Assembly (NCBI RefSeq): GCF_021390325.1
Contig: NZ_JAJUWU010000004.1
Span: forward strand, 248,001-312,000
Direction: 5' to 3'
DNA from: Jiella avicenniae
GTDB taxonomy: Bacteria > Pseudomonadota > Alphaproteobacteria > Rhizobiales > Rhizobiaceae
Length of the DNA: 64,000 bases
Shown piece after piece: positions 1 to 8,705 of the stretch (positions are counted from its first letter, which is position 1; each line of letters begins with the position of its first letter). The position numbers were made by a program, and so were the translations under genes. Under the pieces are notes generated by a model. That model worked only from the letters and a program-made list of their open reading frames with translations. It had not been told where the DNA came from and made no database searches.

Positions 1-326
1 GCGATCCTGTCCTCCGTCGCGCCGAGCGGCAGGTCGACGACCGGCACACGCACCATCCCGGTCTTTTGCGGGATTTTCGACTCGGCCCGCGACCGGCAGA
101 GGTCGCAGGCTTCCTCGGGCCGGGCGGGATCGCAGTGATAGGGACAGTCCGCCGTTTCGATGTCCGGCAGGACGGCGGCGAGCGCCCGAACGGCGGTCGA
201 CTTGCCGGTGCCTCTGTCGCCGAAGACGAGGACGCCGCCGACTGCCGGGTCCACCGCGGCGATCGACAGAGCGAGCTTCATCTGGTCCTGGCCGACGATG
301 GCGGCGAAGGGAAACATGATCCTCAT
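1..326 (-). CDS. Magnesium/cobalt chelatase ATPase subunit I (BchI/ChlI-like), C-terminus off window
   Basis: This is the first ~108 residues of an AAA+ chelatase subunit; the rest lies beyond the left edge. The start reads MRIMFPFAAIVGQDQ, followed by a Walker A loop (FGDRGTGKST, about residues 37-46). A cysteine cluster (DCPYHCDP, then CDLC) follows, as in ChlI/BchI proteins. A second ATG nine bases further in (at 317) could be the true start. The family forms hexamers with subunit D and powers metal insertion into a tetrapyrrole by subunit H. No bacteriochlorophyll gene is visible, and the gene diverges from cobM in a cobalamin locus. I therefore infer a role with a CobN-type large subunit in cobalt insertion, but the partner subunits are not in view. 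Confidence 0.85.
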   Translation of the reverse strand, partial: MRIMFPFAAIVGQDQMKLALSIAAVDPAVGGVLVFGDRGTGKSTAVRALAAVLPDIETADCPYHCDPARPEEACDLCRSRAESKIPQKTGMVRVPVVDLPLGATEDRI

Positions 327-386
327 GAAAGCAGGCTAACGGCTTTCCCCCGCCGTGAGAAGCCGGCTCGGCCCGAAATGGACGCC

Positions 387-500
387 GATGTGTCAAATAA
401 TCTGGACACATCCCCATGTGACCGGGGAAGCAGCGGTGTTGTCCGCGCCCCGCGACTGTGGTCGAAGGCGGGCAGACGCAAAAGAGCAGGACACGAGCAG
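387..500 (+). promoter_or_regulatory. Probable cobalamin riboswitch, compact form, upstream of cobM
   Basis: The conserved core of cobalamin aptamers is recognisable: GGGGAAGCAG (423-432), a GCGG/CCGC stem enclosing TGTTGT, and then CCCGCGACTGT. A perfect 8-bp hairpin (GATGTGTC at 387-394 with GACACATC at 405-412) precedes the core. The usual downstream peripheral helices are largely missing. The element ends in a GAGCAGGACACGAGCAG segment that runs directly into the cobM start codon at 503, which suggests control of translation initiation. It fits feedback repression of B12 synthesis by B12. The exact boundaries and subclass are uncertain. Confidence 0.62.
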
Positions 501-502
501 CC

Positions 503-1273
503 ATGACGGTTCATTTCATCGGGGCGGGGCCCGGTGCGCCCGATCTCATCACCGTGCGCGGGCTCCGGCTGATCGAGCGCTGCCCGGTCTGCCTCTATGC
601 CGGCTCGCTGGTGCCGCAGGAGGTGGTGAAGGCGGCGCCGGACAGCGCACGGGTGATCGACACCGCGCCGATGACGCTCGACGAGATCATCGCCGAGATC
701 GAGGCGGCCCATGAGCGGGGCGAGGACGTCGCCCGCGTCCACTCGGGCGACCCCTCGCTCTACGGCGCCATCGCCGAGCAGATCCGCCGGCTGGAAGCGC
801 TCGAAATTTCCTACGACATCACCCCCGGCGTGCCGGCCTTCGCCGCCGCCGCGGCTGCGCTGAAGCTCGAACTGACGATTCCGGAAGTCTGCCAGACGGT
901 GATCCTCACCCGAACGGCGATGAAATCCTCCTCCATGCCGGCGGGCGAAGAGCTTTCGACGCTGGGCAGAAGCGGCGCGACGCTGGCGATCCATCTGTCG
1001 GTCAGGAACATCCCGCACATTCAGCGCGAGCTGACCCCCTTGGATGCCTATGGCGCGGACTGCCCGGCGATCATCGCCTACCGGGTCGGATGGGAGGACG
1101 AGGCCTTCATCCGCACGACGCTGGGTGAACTCCACCGTGCCGCCCGCCAGGCCAAACTCACCCGCACGGCGCTGATCTTCGTCGGCAAGGCCCTCGGGGC
1201 GACGGAATTCATCGATTCGCGGCTGTACGATGCGGGGCACGTGCATGTGCTGCGGCCGAAGCGGAAGGCTTGA
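503..1273 (+). CDS. cobM: Precorrin-4 C(11)-methyltransferase CobM
   Basis: The 256-residue protein belongs to the SAM-dependent tetrapyrrole methyltransferase family and methylates C-11 of precorrin-4 in aerobic cobalamin synthesis. The glycine-rich N-terminus (FIGAGPGAPDLIT) is typical, and HSGDPSLYGAI near residue 80 is the second signature. The motifs LTRTAMKSSSMP and the C-terminal TALIFVGKAL match the CobM/CbiF subfamily. I chose the ATG at 503 because the signature starts four residues later; it also sits just after the putative riboswitch. The gene stands alone on its strand, and the next cobalamin genes (cobK, cbiD) face it. Confidence 0.93.
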   Translation: MTVHFIGAGPGAPDLITVRGLRLIERCPVCLYAGSLVPQEVVKAAPDSARVIDTAPMTLDEIIAEIEAAHERGEDVARVHSGDPSLYGAIAEQIRRLEALEISYDITPGVPAFAAAAAALKLELTIPEVCQTVILTRTAMKSSSMPAGEELSTLGRSGATLAIHLSVRNIPHIQRELTPLDAYGADCPAIIAYRVGWEDEAFIRTTLGELHRAARQAKLTRTALIFVGKALGATEFIDSRLYDAGHVHVLRPKRKA

Positions 1274-1358
1274 GGGCTCAGAACGCGCCGCCGCGTCGCG
1301 TCGGCCAGATCATCCGGAAACACCGCGGGCCGTCTTTGACGTTTGCGCCACGACGTCG

Positions 1359-1526
1359 CTCTGCCCTGCCGGGCATCTCCCCCACAAGGAGGGAGATCGA
1401 CCTCGCGGTGAGGCCTTGCGAGCCTTCGCACGGTCTCTGATTGCACGAACGTCGAAGAGCGGCCGCCGAGGCTCGATCCTGTGATCTCCCCCCTTGTGGG
1501 GGAGATGCCGGCAGGCAGAGGGGGGT
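1359..1526. repeat. Intergenic inverted repeat of rhizobial type
   Basis: Two arms in opposite orientation, 1359-1400 and 1483-1526, share the string GGCATCTCCCCCACAAGG with small differences (right arm CTTGTGGGGGAGATGCC). Together they can form a long imperfect hairpin of about 40 bp with an 80-base loop. Similar sequence between convergent genes is common in rhizobial genomes (from memory, not searched). It fills most of the 330-base gap between the ends of cobM and cobK. No gene is seen there. Confidence 0.75.
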
Positions 1527-1603
1527 GCCTCGGCGCATCGCATGAAGCTCTGCGAATATCGGCACCGTGCGCGGCCGGTCGAGCGCAGCCTCGAGCCGCG
1601 TCC

Positions 1604-2446
1604 TCAGCCCGCCGCCGCGATTGCCGCCACCACGTCCTCCACAGTCTCGCACACCGTCCCCTCCGGCGCCGGCGGCCGTGCGATCATCACCACCGGCAGC
1701 CCCAACTCCCGCGCTGCCGCGACCTTGGCGTAGGACGCTGCGCCGCCGGCATTGCGGGTGACGAGATGGCTGATCCCGTTCTCGCGCATCAACGCCGCCT
1801 CGGCCTGACTGTCGGATGAGGGACGGGCGAGGACCAGCGTCCAGCCTTCGGGAAGCGGCTGTTCGGGCGGCTCGATCATCCGGGCGAGGGGGGAAATGTC
1901 GCCGCGCCGCGTGAAGGGCGACAAGTGCTGTCGGCCGAGGGCCAGAAACGGCCGGGCGCCGGCAGGCAGGGCGCGGCAGGCCTCGGCGAGGCAGGTGACC
2001 GCCATCCAGCGGTCGCCCTCGACCGGCTGCCATTCGGGCCGCAGCAGCTTCAGCCGGCATACGCCCGCACTGGCCGCAGCCTTTTGGACATTGCGGGCCA
2101 TGCCGGCGGCGAAGGGATGCGTCGCGTCGATCACCAGCGATATGCCTTCGGCCACCAGGAAGGCGGCAAGGCCGTCCGCGCCGCCGAAGCCGCCGATGCG
2201 GACTGCGACGCCTTCCGGCAGGTGCGGCGCGCGCGTGCGGCCGGCGAGCGAAAGAATGACGCGGCGCTCCGGCCAGCGCGCGCGCAAGGCCTCGACCAAT
2301 GCGTTGGCCTCGGCCGTGCCGCCGAGGACGAGGATGGCGGCCGCACCCGCCGTCGGCCAGCTCTCGTCCGAGGAGCGGTCTTGTGCCGACCCGTCCGCGG
2401 CTTCGACGCCGGACCCCGGCGGCGTCGTGGCGCTAGACCCGGGCAA
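1604..2446 (-). CDS. cobK: Precorrin-6A reductase CobK
   Basis: The 280-residue protein matches the CobK/CbiJ family, which uses NADPH to reduce precorrin-6A to dihydro-precorrin-6. The motif ILVLGGTAEANAL (about residues 38-50) is the usual N-terminus. It is followed by VIDATHPFAAGMARN in the middle and by FLALGRQHLSPF. The end holds VVMIARPPAPEG and ETVEDVV, also typical. The first ~35 residues are an unusual extension, but no later start codon is evident before the core. The start overlaps the end of cbiD by 14 bases, so translational coupling is likely. Confidence 0.92.
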   Translation of the reverse strand: MPGSSATTPPGSGVEAADGSAQDRSSDESWPTAGAAAILVLGGTAEANALVEALRARWPERRVILSLAGRTRAPHLPEGVAVRIGGFGGADGLAAFLVAEGISLVIDATHPFAAGMARNVQKAAASAGVCRLKLLRPEWQPVEGDRWMAVTCLAEACRALPAGARPFLALGRQHLSPFTRRGDISPLARMIEPPEQPLPEGWTLVLARPSSDSQAEAALMRENGISHLVTRNAGGAASYAKVAAARELGLPVVMIARPPAPEGTVCETVEDVVAAIAAAG

Positions 2447-3557
2447 GAAGGCCTCCCTTGCGGTCGGCGACGACGATCTCGACCGCCACCCCCGAGCCCC
2501 CGAGCCGTTCGAGGCTGACGGCTCGCGCCCGCCGGGCGATCTCGCCGGCGAGGTCGAGCCCGCCGGCGGCCGTCATGTCGAGCACTTCCTTGGCCGTGTT
2601 GGCGGAAAGGATCTGCGGTTCGAGCCGTTCGGCGGCCAGCGGGTCGAGCCCGGCGAGGGTCGTGAGCAGAAAGGCGAAATCCACCTGGCTGCGGCCGGAG
2701 TGGAGGTCCATCGCCCCCTGCGCCAGCTTGGTCAGCTTGGCGAAGCCGCCGGAAATCGTCAGCTTCGGTACGGGATGGGCCTTCAGATACTTGATCAGGC
2801 CGCCGGCAAAATCGCCCATGTCGAGAAATGCGATTTCGGGAAGCTCTGGATGGAGCCGGCGGGCGAGGTCCTCGCTGGCCGAGCCGGTCGAGCCGACGAC
2901 ATGAGACAGTCCGGCGGCGCGCGCGACGTCGACGCCGCGGTGGATGGAGTGGATCCAGGCCGAGCAGGAGAACGGATGGACGATCCCGGTTGTGCCGAGA
3001 ATCGACAGGCCGCCGAGGATACCGAGCCGCGGGTTCCAGGTCTTCTGCGCCAGGTCCTCGCCATTGGTCACGGCGATCTCGATCACGACGTCCGCCGGCC
3101 GCCCATGCTCCCCGCAGAGCGCTTCGACCACCTCGGTCATCATCCGCCGGGGGACGGGGTTGATCGCCGCCTCGCCGGGCGCGATCGGCAGGCCGGCGCG
3201 CGTCACGGTGCCGACGCCGGGACCCGCCTCGAAGACGAGGCCCGACCCCGGAGGCCCGAAGGAAACGGTCGAAACGATCTCGGCGAGATGGGTGACGTCC
3301 GGATCGTCGCCCGCGTCCTTGATGATCGACGCCATTGCAGAAGGAGACGAACGGTCTGAGCGGAGCGCCTGCCGGTGCAGTGCAAAGCTCGGCGTTTCGC
3401 CTTTCGGCAGGCGGATCTCGACCGGATCGGGAAAGTCGCCGGTCAAAAGCGCCGTCAGCGCCGCCTTGGTCGCGGCGGTGGCGCAGGCGCCGGTCGTCCA
3501 GCCGCGGCGCAGCGGCCGGCCCTTTGGCCTGACAGTCTCATTCGGCGGAAACCCCAT
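2433..3557 (-). CDS. cbiD: Cobalt-precorrin-5B C(1)-methyltransferase CbiD
   Basis: The 374-residue CbiD protein methylates C-1 of the corrin precursor with loss of the C-20 fragment. The motif LRRGWTTGACATAATKAA near residue 20 is the family signature. It is followed by DDPDVTH, by NPRLGILGGLSILGTTGIV around residue 190 and by KLTKLAQGAMDLHS. I placed the start at the ATG at 3557, giving MGFPPNETVRPKG and a normal family length; the open frame extends upstream but has no family resemblance there. CbiD is best known from the anaerobic route, but it is also found in alphaproteobacteria in place of CobF. It is transcribed with cobK. Confidence 0.92.
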   Translation of the reverse strand: MGFPPNETVRPKGRPLRRGWTTGACATAATKAALTALLTGDFPDPVEIRLPKGETPSFALHRQALRSDRSSPSAMASIIKDAGDDPDVTHLAEIVSTVSFGPPGSGLVFEAGPGVGTVTRAGLPIAPGEAAINPVPRRMMTEVVEALCGEHGRPADVVIEIAVTNGEDLAQKTWNPRLGILGGLSILGTTGIVHPFSCSAWIHSIHRGVDVARAAGLSHVVGSTGSASEDLARRLHPELPEIAFLDMGDFAGGLIKYLKAHPVPKLTISGGFAKLTKLAQGAMDLHSGRSQVDFAFLLTTLAGLDPLAAERLEPQILSANTAKEVLDMTAAGGLDLAGEIARRARAVSLERLGGSGVAVEIVVADRKGGLLARV

Positions 3558-3648
3558 TGCGCGCTTATAGCCGAGTTCCCTAAAGCTGCCACCGGCGCCC
3601 GGAACGCTTCGGCGCGTCTTTGAGGATCGCCCGCTTTGGACGGGCCGC

Positions 3649-5010
3649 GTGACGGAGAAACGCTTGGCCGGGCTGATGATCGCAGCGCCCTCTTCCGGGG
3701 CCGGCAAGACGACCGTGACGCTGGCGCTGATCGCCGCGCTGCGGGCGGCCGGGCACGGGGTCGCCTCGGCCAAGGCGGGGCCGGACTATATCGACCCGGC
3801 GTTCCACGCCGCGGCGAGCGGGCGCGAATGCGTCAATCTCGATCCCTTCGCCATGCGGCCCGCTCTGATCGCGAAGCTCGCGCAGCGGCAGCAGAGCGGG
3901 GCCGACCTCTTCGTCGCCGAAGCGATGATGGGGCTCTTCGACGGGGCCGTCGACGGGACCGGCTCGGCCGCCGATCTTGCGGCTGCGATCGGCGCGAACG
4001 TCGTTCTCGTCGTCGATTGCGCCCGCCAGTCCCATTCGGTTGCGGCGCTGGTCTCGGGCTTTCACCGGTTCCGCGCCGACACGACGATCTCCGGCGTCGT
4101 CCTGAACCGCGTCGGTTCGGATCGGCATCGCGCCATGCTGACGGACGCGCTTCGCCCGCTCGGCATTCCCGTCCTCGCCGCCCTGCCGCGCCGGGACGAT
4201 CTGGGTCTCCCCGAGCGCCATCTCGGCCTCGTCCAGGCCGGCGAACACGGCGACCTTGCGACATTCCTCGACCGGGCGGCGGCATGGATGGCCGAGAACG
4301 CCCATCTCGACGCCCTGGCAGACCTGGCAAAACCGGATCGCGCAGGGAGCGGCGGCGCGGTCGGAGCCGATGCTTCCCGTGAAACGCCGGGCGAGCCGTC
4401 CGGCGCGACTTCCCTGCCGCCGCTCGGGCAGCAGATCGCGATCGCCCGCGACGAGGCCTTCGCCTTCGCCTATCCGCACGTGCTTGCGGGCTGGCGCGAG
4501 GCGGGGGCGACGCTTTCCTTCTTCTCCCCTCTCGCCGATGAGGCGCCGGCGGAGGGTTGCGACGCCGTGTTCCTGCCGGGCGGCTATCCCGAGCTTCACG
4601 CTGGACGGCTGGCTGCCGCGGGGAAGTTTCGCGCCGGCGTGACGCATGCGGCAGGCCGCGGCGCGCTGATCTATGGCGAGTGCGGGGGCTACATGGTTCT
4701 CGGCGAGGGGCTGGTGGATGCCGAGGGCGTGCGGCACGAAATGCTCGGGCTCCTGCCGCTCGAAACGAGCTTTGCCGAAAGGCGGCGGCATCTCGGCTAT
4801 CGCCGCATGACGCCGATCGGCGGATCGCCCTTCGGCGAAGGGGAACTGATGGGCCATGAATTCCACTATGCGACGACCGTCTGCGAAGGGAGCGATCGGG
4901 GCTCGCCGCTGTTTGCCGTCCGCGACGCGGCAGGCGCCGATCTCGGCCGCACGGGGCTCGCCGTCGGCCGCGTCATGGGTTCCTTCTGCCACGTGATCGA
5001 CCGGCGATGA
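3649..5010 (+). CDS. cobB: Cobyrinate a,c-diamide synthase CobB
   Basis: The 453-residue glutamine-dependent amidotransferase converts (hydrogeno)cobyrinate to the a,c-diamide using ATP. The N-terminal dethiobiotin-synthetase-like domain carries the P-loop APSSGAGKTTVT (about residues 13-24) and the KAGPDYIDPAFH motif. The C-terminal class I glutaminase-like domain has the FLPGGYPELH and YGECGGYMVL motifs, the latter with the nucleophile Cys. The start is a GTG that gives MTEKRLAGLM. It diverges from cbiD with about 90 bases between, and its stop overlaps the start of cobC (ATGA). Confidence 0.93.
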   Translation: MTEKRLAGLMIAAPSSGAGKTTVTLALIAALRAAGHGVASAKAGPDYIDPAFHAAASGRECVNLDPFAMRPALIAKLAQRQQSGADLFVAEAMMGLFDGAVDGTGSAADLAAAIGANVVLVVDCARQSHSVAALVSGFHRFRADTTISGVVLNRVGSDRHRAMLTDALRPLGIPVLAALPRRDDLGLPERHLGLVQAGEHGDLATFLDRAAAWMAENAHLDALADLAKPDRAGSGGAVGADASRETPGEPSGATSLPPLGQQIAIARDEAFAFAYPHVLAGWREAGATLSFFSPLADEAPAEGCDAVFLPGGYPELHAGRLAAAGKFRAGVTHAAGRGALIYGECGGYMVLGEGLVDAEGVRHEMLGLLPLETSFAERRRHLGYRRMTPIGGSPFGEGELMGHEFHYATTVCEGSDRGSPLFAVRDAAGADLGRTGLAVGRVMGSFCHVIDRR

Positions 5011-6029
5011 CGCAAGACGGCGCCTATGTCCATGGCGGCGGCCTCGACGCCGCCGTCGCCCGCTTCGGCGGCAGCCGGGCCGACTGGCTCGACCTGTCGA
5101 CGGGCATCAACCCGGCGCCGGTCGCGCTGCCCGATCTTCACCCGGACATCTGGGCGAGGCTTCCCGAAGCCGGGCTTCAGGCGCGATGCATCGCGGCGGC
5201 GCGCGGCGCCTATGGCGTGCCGGAGACCGCCGGCATCGTCGCGGCGCCGGGCAGCCAGGCGCTGATCTCGCTTCTGCCCTTCCTCCTGCCGCAGGCCGAG
5301 GTCGCGATCGTCGAGCCGACCTATGGCGAACATCGCGCGAGCTTCGAGGCGGCGGGCCACCGCGTGACCGGAATAGGGACGATTGCGGACCTGCCCGACG
5401 GCGCAAAGGTCATGGTCGCCGTCAATCCGAACAATCCCGACGGGCGGCGAGCGGGGCGCGAGGCGCTCGTCGAACTCCTCGGCGAAATGCGGCGGCGCGG
5501 CGGGCTGCTGGTCGTCGACGAGGCCTTCGCCGACGCGACGCCCGGCCTGACCATCGCCGACATGGCGGGCGAGCCGGGGCTGCTCGTCCACCGCTCCTTT
5601 GGCAAGTTCTACGGGCTCGCCGGCGTCCGGCTGGGCTTCGCGCTGACCACCGCGACGCTTGCCGAGGGCCTGCGACAGCGGCTCGGTCCCTGGGCAGTCA
5701 GCGGCCCGGCGCTCGCCCTCGGTGCGGCGGTGCTGTCGAGCGAAACGGCGCGGAAGCGGATCGCGGCGGAGGTGCTGGTCCAAGCGCGGCGTCGCGACAC
5801 GGTGCTGGCCGCGGCGGGCTTGCCGCTCGTCGGGGTAACGCCGCTGTTTGCCACCGTCGAGACGCCGGGGGCCGGCGATCTCTTCACAGCGCTCTGCCGG
5901 CGTCGGATCCTCACCCGGCCGTTCGCCTACCGTACCGACTGGCTGCGCTTCGGCAATCCGAAGGACGATGGCGAGGCCGCAAGGCTCGCCGGCGCGCTGG
6001 CCGAGGCCGCGCGGGAGAGACATCCGTGA
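5007..6029 (+). CDS. cobC: Threonine-phosphate decarboxylase CobC
   Basis: The 340-residue fold-type I PLP enzyme resembles CobC/CobD, which makes (R)-1-amino-2-propanol phosphate for the nucleotide-loop linker. Visible features are YVHGGGLDAA and LDLSTGINP at the N-terminus, then AVNPNNPDGR near residue 135. VVDEAFAD is followed by HRSFGKFYGLAGVRLGF, which contains the PLP lysine. Both ends overlap neighbours by four bases (cobB upstream, cobD downstream), so the three genes form one operon. In Salmonella nomenclature this is CobD. Confidence 0.92.
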   Translation: MTQDGAYVHGGGLDAAVARFGGSRADWLDLSTGINPAPVALPDLHPDIWARLPEAGLQARCIAAARGAYGVPETAGIVAAPGSQALISLLPFLLPQAEVAIVEPTYGEHRASFEAAGHRVTGIGTIADLPDGAKVMVAVNPNNPDGRRAGREALVELLGEMRRRGGLLVVDEAFADATPGLTIADMAGEPGLLVHRSFGKFYGLAGVRLGFALTTATLAEGLRQRLGPWAVSGPALALGAAVLSSETARKRIAAEVLVQARRRDTVLAAAGLPLVGVTPLFATVETPGAGDLFTALCRRRILTRPFAYRTDWLRFGNPKDDGEAARLAGALAEAARERHP

Positions 6030-7054
6030 TCGCCCGCCTCGCCATCCTCCTCGCCGCCCTGCTGCTCGACCGGCTGGTCGGCGATCCGCCCTGGCTGTGG
6101 CGGTCCGTCAAGCACCCGGTCGCGGTGATCGGCGAGGCGATCGATGCGCTCGACAAGCGCCTCAACCGGCCGGATTTCACCGGCGAGACCCGGCGGCGCG
6201 CCGGCTTCTTCGCCCTCGGCCTGCTGCTGCTCGCCGCGCTGATCCTCGGCGGCTTCGTGTCGGCGCTGTGCGAGGCCTTCGGATTCCTCGGCATGATCGT
6301 CGAGGCGGCGATCGTGGCGATCTTCCTCGCCCACAAGAGCCTCGTCGATCACGTTCGCGCCGTCGGGGCCGCACTTCGCACGGGTGGTCTTGTGGAAGGA
6401 CGGCGGGCGGTCGCCCTCATCGTCGGCCGCGACCCGGCCCATCTCGATCGGCCGGGGATCCTGCGGGCGGCGATCGAGAGCCTCGCCGAAAACGCCTCCG
6501 ACGGCGTCGTCGCGCCGGCCTTCTGGTATCTCCTTCTCGGCCTGCCGGGGCTTCTCGCCTACAAGGTCGTCAACACCGCCGATTCGATGATCGGCCACAT
6601 GGACGAGCGTTATCGCGACTTCGGCTTCGCCTCGGCCCGGCTCGACGACTGGCTGAATTTCCTACCCGCCCGGGCGACGGCACTCTCGCTCGCCGCGGCG
6701 GCCGGACTGAGCCGGTGGGGGCGAAGACGTGGGGAGGCGGGTGATGCCGACCCGGCGTCGTCGCAGCGCGGCGGCTTCTCGCAGGTGATGGCGATCACAA
6801 GGCGCGACGCGAAGCTGCACCGCTCGCCCAATGCCGGCTGGCCGGAAACGGCGATGGCGGCGGCGCTCGGCCTCTCCCTCGGCGGCCCGCGCCGCTACCG
6901 CGACCTCATCGTCGACGCGCCGCAGCTGAACCCGGAGGGTCGCCGCGCCGCCAATCTCGACGATCTCACTCGCGCGATCTCGCTGTTCGAGCGGGCGATG
7001 GGGATCTTGCTGGCGGCGATCGCCGCAGCGCTGCTGGCAGGTCTGGCGGCATAG
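6026..7054 (+). CDS. cobD: Adenosylcobinamide-phosphate synthase CobD (CbiB)
   Basis: The 342-residue integral membrane protein joins the aminopropanol side chain to adenosylcobyrate. It begins at a GTG that overlaps the stop of cobC. Signatures are LLLDRLVGDPPWLWRSVKHP at the N-terminus, RGxVxxLSxR-type sequence replaced here by AVALIVGRDPAHLD, and ENASDGVVAPAFWY near residue 155. YKVVNTADSMIGH and SPNAGWPETAMAAALG follow. Several hydrophobic stretches (about residues 1-15, 60-80, 95-110, 170-185 and 325-342) fit a multi-pass protein. It ends the cobB-cobC-cobD operon. Confidence 0.93.
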   Translation: MIARLAILLAALLLDRLVGDPPWLWRSVKHPVAVIGEAIDALDKRLNRPDFTGETRRRAGFFALGLLLLAALILGGFVSALCEAFGFLGMIVEAAIVAIFLAHKSLVDHVRAVGAALRTGGLVEGRRAVALIVGRDPAHLDRPGILRAAIESLAENASDGVVAPAFWYLLLGLPGLLAYKVVNTADSMIGHMDERYRDFGFASARLDDWLNFLPARATALSLAAAAGLSRWGRRRGEAGDADPASSQRGGFSQVMAITRRDAKLHRSPNAGWPETAMAAALGLSLGGPRRYRDLIVDAPQLNPEGRRAANLDDLTRAISLFERAMGILLAAIAAALLAGLAA

Positions 7055-7085
7055 CGCTGCATCGGCGGGGACGGCGGCCCCCGCT

Positions 7086-7409
7086 TCAGCCGCTTCGCGG
7101 CCCCCACAGGATGACGGCGGCGCCGACGAGGCAGATCGCGCCGCCGGCAAGGTCCCAGCGATCCGGGCGGGCGCCTTCGACGAGCCACAGCCAGGCCAGC
7201 GAGGCGACGATGTAGACCCCGCCATAGGCGGCGAAGGCGCGGCCGGCCTGTTCCACCGGCGCGAGCGACAGGAGCGCGGCGAACAGGCAGAGCGAGGCGA
7301 TTGCCGGCGCCAGCCAGAGCACCGATCGGCCGAGGCGCAGCCAGGCCCAGAAGCCGAAGCACCCGGCGATTTCGGCGATCGCGGCTGCGATGTAGGCGAA
7401 AGCGGTCAT
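7086..7409 (-). CDS. YnfA/UPF0060 family small membrane protein
   Basis: The 107-residue protein has four predicted membrane helices and matches the UPF0060 (YnfA) family. The motif [21 protein letters not shown] at the start is the family signature. [24 protein letters not shown] and [18 protein letters not shown] follow at the usual spacing. The family is related to small multidrug resistance exporters, but its substrate is not established. It lies convergent to cobD, with 31 bases between stops. Nothing indicates a link to cobalamin. Confidence 0.88.
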   Translation of the reverse strand: MTAFAYIAAAIAEIAGCFGFWAWLRLGRSVLWLAPAIASLCLFAALLSLAPVEQAGRAFAAYGGVYIVASLAWLWLVEGARPDRWDLAGGAICLVGAAVILWGPRSG

Positions 7410-7564
7410 CGGGTTCGTGTGGCACCGGACGGGCAGGCGCGCAATGCCGGCATTCCGGTTCTGGGCGGCGGCTGTTCCGCCACCCGCGACGATCCCGTCG
7501 CCAAATCCACGGCCCCGTTCCGGAAGGACGCCGTGGGCCGCTTCGTCGGCGCCGCCGGCGGGCC

Positions 7565-8458
7565 TCAGCGTGGCAGCGAGGCGGCGATCGCCTTGCCGAT
7601 GTCGGCGATCGCGGCGCTGCGCGCCTCCATCGATGCGTCCGTCCCGGTCAGATAGATCGCCGCGACGATCGGCTGGCGCTCGGGCGGCCAGGCGATGGCG
7701 ACGATCGAGCGCGAGCCGTGTCCGCCGGCGCCGGTCCTGTCGGCGATCTTCCAGTCCTTCGGGAACCCCGCCCGCAGCAGCGGGCCGCCGACCTCGTTGC
7801 CGACCAGCCAGGCTTCCAATTGCCTGCGCGACTGCGGCGAGAGGGCATCGCCCAGGACCAGCGTCTCGAGACTCCTCGCGGCCGCTTCCGGGGTCGTCGT
7901 GTCGCGGGGATCGCCGGGCGTCGCCTCGTTCAGCGTCGGCTCGGTCCGGTCGAGGCGCGTCTCCTCGTCGCCGATCCGGCGCATGAAGCGGGTGACGCCC
8001 TCCGGCCCGCCGAGACTTTCGATGACCAGATTGCCGGCGGTGTTGTCGCTCATCGTCATGGCGGCGTCGCAGACCTCGCCGAGCGTGATGCCGGTCTCGA
8101 CACGGGTCTCGGTGACGGGCGAATAGGTGACGAGATCGTCGGCGTCGAAGGTGATCGGCTGGTCGAGCGAAGCCTCGCCCGCATCGACCCGCCCGAGGAC
8201 GGCGGCACAGGCGAAGGCCTTGAACGTGCTGTTGAGCGGGAACCGCTCCTTCGCCCGCACCGACCATGTCTTGCCGGACCGGGTGTCGACGATCATCGCG
8301 CCGACACGGGCGCCGAGCTCGTTTTCGGCTTTTGCGATCGCGGCGGAAACGAGATCGTTCTCCTGGCCCGATTGGGCATGGGCGGGAGGGACGGCGAAAA
8401 GTGCGAGGAGAGCGCCGACGGCCGGCAGGAGCCTTGGGCGCAGGATGGACGCAAACAT
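7565..8458 (-). CDS. Class A beta-lactamase, RTG variant
   Basis: The 297-residue secreted serine beta-lactamase starts at an ATG giving [12 protein letters not shown] signal peptide ends in VPPAHAQ. Catalytic motifs are all visible: STFK (Ser70 and Lys73), SDN (130 loop) and [18 protein letters not shown] (Glu166 omega loop). The third box reads RTG in place of the usual KTG, as in some carbenicillinase-type enzymes. It would hydrolyse penicillins in the periplasm; the spectrum cannot be read from sequence. It appears monocistronic, no AmpR-like regulator is adjacent, and nothing suggests a mobile element. Confidence 0.92.
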   Translation of the reverse strand: MFASILRPRLLPAVGALLALFAVPPAHAQSGQENDLVSAAIAKAENELGARVGAMIVDTRSGKTWSVRAKERFPLNSTFKAFACAAVLGRVDAGEASLDQPITFDADDLVTYSPVTETRVETGITLGEVCDAAMTMSDNTAGNLVIESLGGPEGVTRFMRRIGDEETRLDRTEPTLNEATPGDPRDTTTPEAAARSLETLVLGDALSPQSRRQLEAWLVGNEVGGPLLRAGFPKDWKIADRTGAGGHGSRSIVAIAWPPERQPIVAAIYLTGTDASMEARSAAIADIGKAIAASLPR

Positions 8459-8705
8459 GGATGTCACTCTGACGATGATCGGACGGAGACGTCCGGTGTC
8501 CATGGCAGCGGGATGGATCGCTAGCAAGGCGATTTCTATCACGTGGAAATGCCGCGCATTCGATACGTAATCTTAAGGGATCGTCGAGGCGCTTGCCGAG
8601 GCCAGCGGCTGGCGACCATCGCGGGAACGCTCCGGCCAGGACGGGCTTTCGTCCGTCCGCTTCAAAGTGCCCCACACTGTCTCCGTCCGTTTCCTCCGAC
8701 GCCGC

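Noticed and set aside
66..506. Open frames overlapping the chelatase start and the riboswitch
   Set aside because: They run antisense to the ChlI-like gene and across the riboswitch, with no family similarity.
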